A DNA stretch of 28,693 nucleotides, taken from positions 1-28,693 of the forward strand of contig CAUZSN010000024.1 in the NCBI GenBank assembly GCA_963582345.1. The letters run 5' to 3'. Within the stretch, counting starts at the first letter, position 1. Each line of letters starts with the position of its first letter. A program made the position numbers and the translations under genes. This document shows, one piece after another, positions 22,622 through 28,693 of the stretch. The DNA is from CAUZSN01 sp963582345. GTDB taxonomy: Bacteria; Planctomycetota; Planctomycetia; Planctomycetales; Planctomycetaceae. The notes under the pieces are model-generated. The model did no database searches. It saw only the letters and a program-made list of their open reading frames with translations, and was not told the DNA's origin.

Positions 22622-22876
22622 ATGCCCAGTAATGGATCAACGGCGGCCTACAAACCGATCTTGAATTTGGCCTTGCTGGAACTGCGCAAGATTCACAGCA
22701 GCATTCCGATAGTTCTGAAGAAAGGAATGGGCAGCGTCGATCCCTACACTAAGGCACATCTGATCAAGATTCGGGACCAGATCAACAAGGCATTGGACGC
22801 TCAGTACATTTGTAACGTGAAAGACTTTCCTAAGCCGTCAGTCAACGGTTCATCTTTGGCAGCGAGTCGAATTTGA
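22622..22876 (+). CDS. Small hypothetical protein (84 aa)
   Basis: This is a soluble, helical and basic protein: Y-K-P-I-L-N-L-A-L-L-E-L-R-K-I-H, then P-I-V-L-K-K-G-M-G-S-V-D-P-Y-T, then H-L-I-K-I-R-D-Q-I-N-K-A-L-D and Y-I-C-N-V-K-D-F-P-K-P. I do not recognise a named domain. It looks coherent and conserved in style with other short planctomycete proteins. ATG 22622 is taken as the start; the frame is open to TTG 22556 and has a GTG at 22598, and none has a clear ribosome site. It converges on der, 28 bases from its end. Confidence 0.65.
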   Translation: MPSNGSTAAYKPILNLALLELRKIHSSIPIVLKKGMGSVDPYTKAHLIKIRDQINKALDAQYICNVKDFPKPSVNGSSLAASRI

Positions 22877-22904
22877 ATTGATGTTTCAGCTTAGTCTGCT
22901 GCCG

Positions 22905-24296
22905 TCATTCAATCTGCTCAACGTCTGCGAGATCTTCCAGACTGTGAATGTGTGCTTCGTCTCTGCTTCGTTGTCGCATGTAGATTTTGATCGGAACTTC
23001 TTTGAAGAGCAGATTTTCACGTAACACGCCCAGCAAGTAGCGTTTCCACGATTCGTCGAACAGACTCGGTTCATTGCACTTGAGCACGATCGTTGGTGGC
23101 TCAATCGCTACCTGCGTCGCGTAGAAAATCTTGGGCCGCTTGTTCTTTCGGTAAGGTGGCATGTTGTTCAGGATTGCTGCACGGACGACCTTGTTCAATT
23201 GTGACGTCGCGACACGTAGCCGTGCCTGCTTGTAGATATTTTGGGCCAGGTTCATCAGGCGTTTGGTATTCCGGCCTTGGCTGGCGGTGAGGAATGCTAG
23301 TGGGGCGTGGCGTAATGAGCTAAACGTTGTGATCAAATAATTTGACCAGGCTTCAGTAGTCATCCCGGCGTTAGTCGCCAGATCCCATTTGTTGACAACG
23401 AAGATACACGGTTTGTAATTAGAGACGATTTCGTCGATCAATTGCTTGTCGACACGAGAAATTGTTTCCTGTGAATTGAACAGCATCAGTACCACATTCG
23501 ATCGGCGGATGCTGCGTTTGGCGCGGAGCAAGCCGTAGAACTCGACATCGTTAGCTATGCTTTTCCGCTTGCGTACTCCTGGCGTGTCAATGGCCACAAA
23601 CGACTTTCGGTCCATTTCGAAACGAATGTCAATGCTGTCTCGCGTCGTACCAGGAATTTCGCTGACGATCATTCGATCCGTTTCCGCCAGCGCGTTGAGT
23701 AGTGTGCTCTTGCCGACATTACGCCGGCCGACGATCGCCAGTTTCAGTTCCGGTTCTAGCGACAAGGATTTGCCTTCGGTCTGTTCCGCGTTATCCAACG
23801 ACGGCAGATGGTCGATGATGGCGTCAATCAGCAGGTGGCGGTTTCGATTGCCTAAAACACTGGTCAGGATCACCGGAGCGTCGGTCAGTCGTAAAAACTC
23901 AGCGACTTCGTCGTCGGTGTGTGGTGAGTCACACTTGTTGACGACCAGCAGTTTTGGTTTCTTGACGTGCCGCAGCCGCTTGGCGACTTCCTGATCCAGC
24001 GGCACCAGGCCGGACTTGCCGTCAACGACGAACAGAACCAAATCCGATTCTTTCAGACCGATGAGAATCTGTTCCTCAATTTCTTCAGACAGATTGTCAA
24101 CATCGTCGATGCCCATGCCACCAGTGTCGATCAATTCGAAATACCGGTCTGATTCATGCATCAAATACATGATGCGGTCTCGCGTGACTCCAGCCGTCGA
24201 ATCCACGATCGCAATCCGCTTCTTCGCGAGCCAGTTCAGCAAGGAACTCTTGCCGACATTTGGTCGACCAACGATTGTTACACGGGGGACTGGCAT
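22905..24296 (-). CDS. der: Ribosome biogenesis GTPase Der (EngA)
   Basis: The 463-residue protein has two tandem GTPase domains and a C-terminal KH-like domain, and matures the 50S subunit. Domain 1 has G-R-P-N-V-G-K-S-S (10-18), D-T-G-G and N-K-C-D. Domain 2 (about 180-350) has G-R-R-N-V-G-K-S-T, P-G-T-T-R-D, D-T-P-G-V-R-K-R and N-K-W-D. The KH part (about 360-455) contains P-P-Y-R-K-N-K-R-P-K-I-F-Y-A-T-Q. The usual D-A-x-x-G-I-x-x-Q-D segment of domain 2 is replaced by F-N-S-Q-E-T-I-S-R-V-D-K-Q-L, and G3 of domain 2 has Pro where Ala is common. Both GTPase sites look competent. The start ATG 24296 has only a weak GGAA site. Confidence 0.96.
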   Translation of the reverse strand: MPVPRVTIVGRPNVGKSSLLNWLAKKRIAIVDSTAGVTRDRIMYLMHESDRYFELIDTGGMGIDDVDNLSEEIEEQILIGLKESDLVLFVVDGKSGLVPLDQEVAKRLRHVKKPKLLVVNKCDSPHTDDEVAEFLRLTDAPVILTSVLGNRNRHLLIDAIIDHLPSLDNAEQTEGKSLSLEPELKLAIVGRRNVGKSTLLNALAETDRMIVSEIPGTTRDSIDIRFEMDRKSFVAIDTPGVRKRKSIANDVEFYGLLRAKRSIRRSNVVLMLFNSQETISRVDKQLIDEIVSNYKPCIFVVNKWDLATNAGMTTEAWSNYLITTFSSLRHAPLAFLTASQGRNTKRLMNLAQNIYKQARLRVATSQLNKVVRAAILNNMPPYRKNKRPKIFYATQVAIEPPTIVLKCNEPSLFDESWKRYLLGVLRENLLFKEVPIKIYMRQRSRDEAHIHSLEDLADVEQIE

Positions 24297-24432
24297 TTCC
24301 GGGTTGCTCCAGAGATTTATCCGTTCCCTCCAATGTATCCGATTTGGTCATTGCGGCAATCGAATCGAGATAACAGGTAAATGAAAGCCCAGTGCATCTC
24401 AAAATTTAGGAGTCAGATGATTTGCGAAGTTG

Positions 24433-24470
24433 GCTGTCGTGGGGCGTAGCCTTCCGTTACGCTCTACAGC
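24433..24470. repeat. Imperfect hairpin in the der-hpnC intergenic region
   Basis: Outer arms GCTGT (24433-24437) and ACAGC (24466-24470), with inner arms GGGCGTA (24442-24448) and TACGCTC (24458-24464, one G/T wobble) around a 9-base loop. It is GC-rich within an AT-rich leader, about 80 bases before the hpnC start. It resembles short palindromic intergenic elements, but only this one copy is in the window. Confidence 0.4.
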
Positions 24471-24548
24471 TGGTATTTGAAGTGTTGTATATTTGCGGCT
24501 TGTTCACTCTATTAGGATTTTCCCATTTCAATTTTATTTCAAAATGAA

Positions 24549-25568
24549 GTGACAGGAAAACGTCGTTTGAGGACTTCCGTCCACCTTGAATTGGACCGTT
24601 GGGGACCAGCAGGTTCTGGTCGCGCCTCCGTCGTCTCGCTTGGCGAAGCGGAAACGTACTGCCGCCGTTTGGCCAGCAGCCATTACGAGAATTTTCCATT
24701 AATTTCGTGGTTGTTGCCTAAGAAGTTGCACCAGCATTTTTGTAACGTTTACGCCTATTGTCGTTGGGCTGATGACTTGGCGGATGAAGTGAATAATCCG
24801 CAGGAGTCACTTCAACTTCTTAGTTGGTGGAATGCGGAACTTGTGCAGTGCTACGCGGGGACGACTTGGCATCCGGTCTTTGTAGCGCTGCAACAGACAA
24901 TTGACGAGTTTCAGATTCCGTTGGATCCATTCGAACAACTGATCTCAGCATTTGAGCAGGATCAGCGTGTCTGGGAATACAATACATTCGATGAATTGCT
25001 GGATTATTGTCGCCGCAGCGCGAACCCGGTCGGACGACTGGTTTTGTTTGTCTGCGGGAAGCACAATGAGTATACGATACATTGGTCCGACTTAGTCTGC
25101 ACCGGTTTGCAATTGGCGAACTTCTGGCAGGATGTGAATCGGGACTTTAACATAGGTCGTGTTTATCTGCCTCAACAGGATTGTCGACGATTCAACTACA
25201 CTCGACAGGACATCGAAAACCGAGTCACCAATTCCGCATTCTTAGAGCTGATGAAGTTTCAGGTACAGCGGACACGGCGATATTTGTTCGCGTTCGAATT
25301 GCTGGTCCTCGAGTTGCCTAGTCGGTTGCAGGTCGAGGTTGAATTATTCGCGCGTGGAGGGTTGAAGATCTTAGATCGCATCGAGACCATCGGATATTGT
25401 GTGTGGGATACGCGTCCAACGGTATCAAAATGGGACATACTTGGTTTATTTTTGCGTTCCTACAGTCGTCGATTGCTGCGGCAGTTTGGTCATCATCACG
25501 TGCATCCCGCGGAGGTTGACCCCGAGATTGACAAAGTAGAAGCGGTCCAGCTGAGGAGCCTCAAATGA
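24549..25568 (+). CDS. hpnC: Squalene synthase-family protein HpnC
   Basis: This 339-residue trans-isoprenyl diphosphate synthase-fold protein, as HpnC of the HpnCDE route, converts presqualene diphosphate to hydroxysqualene. Aspartate motifs are A-D-D-L-A-D-E (Asp75, Asp76, Asp79) and N-F-W-Q-D-V-N-R-D (Asp195, Asp199), with Y-C-R-W before the first. The C-terminus is basic and His-rich (H-H-H). GTG 24549 starts a roughly 30-residue extension before the conserved E-A-E-T-Y-C-R-R-L-A; no better start is seen and the ribosome site is unclear, so the N-terminus is uncertain. Its stop overlaps the hpnD start (ATGA), indicating translational coupling. Confidence 0.92.
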   Translation: MTGKRRLRTSVHLELDRWGPAGSGRASVVSLGEAETYCRRLASSHYENFPLISWLLPKKLHQHFCNVYAYCRWADDLADEVNNPQESLQLLSWWNAELVQCYAGTTWHPVFVALQQTIDEFQIPLDPFEQLISAFEQDQRVWEYNTFDELLDYCRRSANPVGRLVLFVCGKHNEYTIHWSDLVCTGLQLANFWQDVNRDFNIGRVYLPQQDCRRFNYTRQDIENRVTNSAFLELMKFQVQRTRRYLFAFELLVLELPSRLQVEVELFARGGLKILDRIETIGYCVWDTRPTVSKWDILGLFLRSYSRRLLRQFGHHHVHPAEVDPEIDKVEAVQLRSLK

Positions 25569-26527
25569 ACGTCCTGCTGGACGATTCGTATGCCTTTTGC
25601 AAGTCGCTAGCGAAACGTACTGCGAGAAACTTTTTCTATTCATTCCTCGGATTGCCAGCGGATCAATTCCGAGCGATGTGCGTTTTGTATGCCTTTATGC
25701 GTGTTTCGGACGATTTAATCGATGACGAAAACGTGCCCTTCTGGCAGCGAGATCAGTTGTTGACACAATGGCGTGTCAGTCTACTGCAGGCGCTTAACTC
25801 TGGTGGCGTCACAGAGCCAGGTGTTTTCTTGACACACGAGTCGTCGACAGAGCAATGTGATCTTGCAGCGACCGAACTGCGTCGATCTGGCGAACTCATT
25901 TTTCCAGCTTTGTGCGATGTTGTACGCCAGTACACGATTCCCCACGAGTATTTGTTCGCGGTTATTGACGGAGTTCGCATGGATCTACAGCCCGCCGGCT
26001 TCGAAACGTTTCAGGAACTGTCTAAGTATTGTTATCACGTTGCGGGTGCCGTGGGATTGTGCTGCATTCATGTTTGGGGCTTCCACGACGACCGCGCCAT
26101 CGGCATCGCGATCGACTGCGGATTGGCGTTTCAACTGACCAACATCTTGCGCGATCTTGCGGTCGACGTAGGCGTAGGGCGAGTTTATCTGCCGCGTGCC
26201 GACTTGCGGCAATTTGATGTTACGATGCAAAGCATCGCCAATCGCACTTTGGACGACCGGTTCGTGAATCTGATGCAGTTCGAAGTCGAACGAACGAAGT
26301 CGTACTATCGTAAAGCGGAGAAATTATTCGAATATCTGGAACCGTCTGGAAAGCCCATCTTGCGGGCGATGCTTCGCATTTACGGTGGTTTATTGGCCGA
26401 GATCGAACGTCGCAATTATGACGTATTCAGTAGCGAAGTGATGCTTCCCACATGGCGGAAACTATTGATCACAGCCGACGCAGTCGTCCAACGTTTCTGG
26501 TTCGGTAGACCTGTGCAAGTGCGTTAA
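25565..26527 (+). CDS. hpnD: Presqualene diphosphate synthase HpnD
   Basis: This 320-residue protein condenses two farnesyl diphosphates to presqualene diphosphate, the step before HpnC. Motifs are F-M-R-V-S-D-D-L-I-D-D-E (Asp49, Asp50, Asp53) and L-T-N-I-L-R-D-L-A-V-D-V (Asp197, Asp201), with G-R-V-Y-L-P following. The start ATG overlaps the hpnC stop by four bases, and GAGGAG lies just upstream inside hpnC. HpnE, the FAD reductase that completes squalene formation, is not in the window; the next gene is on the other strand. The stop codon shares the palindrome TTAA (26524-26527) with the stop of the convergent gene. Squalene here would feed hopanoids or sterols. Confidence 0.92.
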   Translation: MNVLLDDSYAFCKSLAKRTARNFFYSFLGLPADQFRAMCVLYAFMRVSDDLIDDENVPFWQRDQLLTQWRVSLLQALNSGGVTEPGVFLTHESSTEQCDLAATELRRSGELIFPALCDVVRQYTIPHEYLFAVIDGVRMDLQPAGFETFQELSKYCYHVAGAVGLCCIHVWGFHDDRAIGIAIDCGLAFQLTNILRDLAVDVGVGRVYLPRADLRQFDVTMQSIANRTLDDRFVNLMQFEVERTKSYYRKAEKLFEYLEPSGKPILRAMLRIYGGLLAEIERRNYDVFSSEVMLPTWRKLLITADAVVQRFWFGRPVQVR

Positions 26528-28152
26528 TTGGCAACAGCGTACTTGGCGGGTGCCAAGACAAACTTGTGTAGATTATCACGGCTGGCAAACAGGTACAGCC
26601 GATGCTTGTACCACACAGCGTGATCGAGTGATCCCTCAATTTGTGTTGTATTTGATGTCATCAGTTGGCCGTTCTTTTTTATCAAAAGCGTCACATCTTT
26701 GCCGTCGGCGACTGGAACGTATTTTTTGGGGAAATTTTCGAACGTCTTTTTGGCCTCGACAGACGAGAAGTAGTACACTTTCGATTTGTACGTCGCGCTC
26801 AATTCGGGTTTGACATCAAGCAGTTCTTGTCGATCGCGAAGTGCTACCAGACAGAATACTTTTAATTCTTTCTGGTGGCTGCGAACGGAGAACCGCTTCG
26901 ACTTTCGTACGACATCCGTGTTCTTCGGCTTGTGAGCGACACTGGATTTATACGGGATGGTCTTCCGGATCTTAGACAGCACCTTTGCTCCAACAATTCT
27001 TGGATTTTCCGACTTAGGCTTCTCTTGTGTGGTCGGCTGCAATTCATCCACCGAGCGTTCGATATTGTTCAGTGTCAACGCACTGCTGAAATTGTTGGAA
27101 AAGTCTGCTTCTTTTTCGGACATTTCGGTAAAGAGGTCGTCCAAATCACCATCAATTGTGCCGTTGTCATATATCTTATTCGGTTCAGTATGACCGACGT
27201 GTAGTCTGTTGACGACTTTAGTGGAGGATTGCTGAGCAGACCGTTTGGGTTTTAATTCTTGCGAGGATTTCACGACGAACCGGCCGGCCGTCGAGAGTTT
27301 ACGGGAATTCCCTCGGAGAATCCTCGGCAATAACCGAGGATTCTTGACGCTGAGTCTTTTGTGGTTGTCGATTCCGGTAGTTTTTTTCCGTCTGAATTTG
27401 GAGCGGAACGGCACGAAGCGCTTTAGGAATCGCATGACGAAATTGGTGCGTCTTGCGGCGCCACCCGGTCGTTTTGTCAAATTGCGTGATGGAGCGGGCA
27501 CAATTTTCTGCCTAATCGGCAAGTCAGATATTGTCATAGAAGGCATTGGGCGGCCGTCGCGATTGTAAAGTTTTTCAAGTTCTCGCTGGATTGCGCTCTT
27601 CTTGCCCGTTCGCTCGGCTTGAGGGGTCTGGTTTGACGTCTGCTTAACGTCCGCAACTTTATGGCCAATCTGTCGGATGAATGATGGCTGCGAGTCCGGC
27701 ACAACTACACATTTTGGATTAGCTGCCAAATTTCGTAGAAAACTTGGTTCTTGCTTGCGTGACAGTTTTTCAGAGGTGTCGTGAATGGAAACGGGTTTGT
27801 GCACGTGCGTCTGATAGTTCGTTTTCGGGTCCGCCTGTCGATGAGCTTGCTCAGCCGTCAGAAAAGTCGGCTTCGGTTTCGTCTTTCCGGCGCGATGGTT
27901 GACGGCCAAATTTTGTCCCGCATTACCGTTGCGAGCGTAGAGCAGGTCCAGTTCTCGCTGCACAGAGCTTTTCAGCGTCGCTAGCGAGCTCTGAGTCGCA
28001 TGCTCCGCATCCGGAATCAGCGGCTTGCTGGGTTTTTCGGAAGCGATACTTGTCACGTTTTGAGCGACGACGAAAATTCTTGGGATGAAAAGTAAATACG
28101 CCGCCGCACTCAACAGACAGGTTCGCGCAAAAAACGCAAATCGTGATTTCAT
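26524..28152 (-). CDS. Secreted basic protein with repeated motifs and two C-terminal YHS-like units
   Basis: The protein has 542 residues. Residues 1-31 form a signal peptide (F-A-F-F-A-R-T-C-L-L-S-A-A-A-Y-L-L-F). Residues 32-425 are mostly disordered and rich in Lys, Arg, Ser and Pro. They hold two copies of a short motif, S-V-Q-R-E-L-D-L-L-Y-A-R-N-G (63-76) and A-I-Q-R-E-L-E-K-L-Y-N-R-D-G (187-200), and a second weaker pair, E-P-S-F-L-R and Q-P-S-F-I-R (135-140 and 155-160). The C-terminal 115 residues contain two units of YHS-like pattern: Y-K-S-K-V-Y-Y-F-S-S-V-E-A-K-K-T-F with P-K-K-Y-V-P, then Y-K-H-R-L-Y-L-F-A-S-R-D-N with P-A-K-Y-A-V. YHS-type domains often bind metal, but only one cysteine (433) is here. 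Two AGGAG sites precede ATG 28152, one touching it and one 10 bases upstream. Function unknown; it should be exported. Confidence 0.75.
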   Translation of the reverse strand: MKSRFAFFARTCLLSAAAYLLFIPRIFVVAQNVTSIASEKPSKPLIPDAEHATQSSLATLKSSVQRELDLLYARNGNAGQNLAVNHRAGKTKPKPTFLTAEQAHRQADPKTNYQTHVHKPVSIHDTSEKLSRKQEPSFLRNLAANPKCVVVPDSQPSFIRQIGHKVADVKQTSNQTPQAERTGKKSAIQRELEKLYNRDGRPMPSMTISDLPIRQKIVPAPSRNLTKRPGGAARRTNFVMRFLKRFVPFRSKFRRKKTTGIDNHKRLSVKNPRLLPRILRGNSRKLSTAGRFVVKSSQELKPKRSAQQSSTKVVNRLHVGHTEPNKIYDNGTIDGDLDDLFTEMSEKEADFSNNFSSALTLNNIERSVDELQPTTQEKPKSENPRIVGAKVLSKIRKTIPYKSSVAHKPKNTDVVRKSKRFSVRSHQKELKVFCLVALRDRQELLDVKPELSATYKSKVYYFSSVEAKKTFENFPKKYVPVADGKDVTLLIKKNGQLMTSNTTQIEGSLDHAVWYKHRLYLFASRDNLHKFVLAPAKYAVAN

Positions 28153-28533
28153 CTCCTAGAGTCTCCTAAACATTGGAGGTAGAATTCCTGAGAGTGTTAG
28201 CTTTGCGAGAACCACATGATCGGTCGATTCCCGAAATCGATTATCTCGTGATTCGTCGATGATTTTAACATGTTGCACTGAATCGTCCGGACAGGGATAA
28301 TCCCGTTATCGGAATGGAGCTTTCTCGTACACATGATTTATCGTCGTCCGTTAGTCCGAGTTTTGACGGCTATAGCAATTTTGCGATAGAATCCACGTCT
28401 CTGCGTGGTGCAATCCGAATAACCGGAAGAACTTCCGAATTTTGTACCGATTGCCAATATCCGGCCGTCAGCACGATTCGGTCTGTAGGTATTGAAATTG
28501 AGTTGACTAGATGTTGGGCTTGGAGGTCATACG
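28153..28533. other. 381-base divergent intergenic region
   Basis: It lies between the secreted YHS-like gene (leftward) and the gene cut by the right edge (rightward). It contains the ribosome sites of both genes, a small hairpin GATAA/TTATC around 28301-28315, and a good promoter at 28363-28392. No reading frame here looks real. Confidence 0.5.
28363..28392 (+). promoter_or_regulatory. Candidate sigma70-type promoter
   Basis: TTGACG (28363-28368), an 18-base spacer, and TAGAAT (28387-28392); each box differs from consensus at one position. It would give a leader of about 135 bases for the gene starting at 28534. Confidence 0.45.
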
Positions 28534-28693
28534 ATGAACGACAGCACAGATGTGAATTTCGATTCGGATCAGATGACAGCGCGTCAGCAATCTGAGCAGG
28601 CTGTCATCCAGCCTGCCAATGCATTACGGCGGCGGCGAAGGTGGGTCTTTCGGTTATTGTTGCTCGTCTTGTTCGTGTCGCTGTTGGCCAACA
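28534..28693 (+). CDS. Membrane-anchored protein, N-terminal fragment
   Basis: Only the first 53 codons are in the window. A polar N-terminal stretch of about 30 residues (M-N-D-S-T-D-V-N-F) is followed by a run of five arginines, then a hydrophobic segment W-V-F-R-L-L-L-L-V-L-F-V-S-L-L-A-N at the edge. This is an inside-positive signal anchor: the N-terminus stays in the cytoplasm and the rest of the protein is exported or periplasmic. GGAGGT at 28522-28527 lies 6 bases before ATG 28534, so the start is well supported. Planctomycete signal peptide peptidases (SppA) begin in a similar way, but nothing visible identifies the family. Confidence 0.75.
   Translation, partial: MNDSTDVNFDSDQMTARQQSEQAVIQPANALRRRRRWVFRLLLLVLFVSLLAN

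Noticed and set aside
1..28693. CRISPR arrays, insertion sequences, phage or defence genes
   Set aside because: No spaced direct repeats, transposase, integrase, nuclease or toxin-antitoxin motifs were seen in the reading frames.

Overview
The window looks like a chromosomal segment of a planctomycete, most likely from the Pirellulales. This is inferred from gene content and style; no 16S or other phylogenetic marker was compared. Supporting signs are a secreted DUF1080 protein, a helix-turn-helix/PTS-EIIA fusion, an FHA-GAF-SpoIIE phosphatase, HpnC/HpnD squalene synthesis genes, several short proteins of planctomycete type, frequent TTG/GTG starts and loosely packed genes. I see no rRNA, tRNA, CRISPR array, insertion sequence or prophage.

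Layout. 1-3.4 kb: the 3' end of a lipoate/octanoate transferase family gene, an FHA protein, two short hypothetical proteins, and between them a decayed gene for a secreted planctomycete-type protein (2381-2750) followed by a near-perfect palindrome. 3.5-5.2 kb (minus): an FHA-GAF-SpoIIE-type phosphatase. 5.2-10.6 kb (plus): riboflavin synthesis (ribBA), ribosomal protein L28, and the complete Glu-tRNA(Gln)/Asp-tRNA(Asn) amidotransferase set gatC-gatA-gatB. 10.8-13.5 kb: a secreted DUF1080 protein facing a DUF971 protein and an alanine/glycine:cation symporter. 13.5-17.5 kb: an intergenic region holding the C-terminal remnant of what looks like a SufR-type Fe-S regulator, then an isolated nuoB, sufC, sufB and a DUF59 (MIP18/SufT-like) protein. 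17.7-22.9 kb: a TIM-barrel sugar isomerase-like protein, the HTH-EIIA fusion, a small minus-strand protein, an alpha/beta hydrolase, an LmbE/BshB-type deacetylase, a PP2C phosphatase and a short hypothetical protein. 22.9-28.2 kb: der (minus), hpnC-hpnD (plus, overlapping) and a secreted protein with two YHS-like units (minus). The right edge cuts a membrane-anchored protein after its N-terminus.

How the genes work together. Several encode housekeeping functions: translation (L28, GatCAB, Der), riboflavin, Fe-S cluster assembly and hopanoid precursors. The most coherent local theme is Fe-S biology. SufC, SufB and DUF59 act in cluster assembly, NuoB carries a [4Fe-4S] cluster, DUF971 proteins are often linked to Fe-S handling, and the decayed SufR-like reading frame sits where a regulator of this cluster would be. 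A second theme is phosphorylation-type signalling: two FHA proteins, a SpoIIE-type and a PP2C phosphatase, and the EIIA fusion. I did not find a clearly new multi-gene system. The best candidates for something undescribed are the secreted repeat/YHS-like protein, the isomerase-like and hydrolase proteins with changed catalytic residues, and the small open reading frame at 5196-5294.
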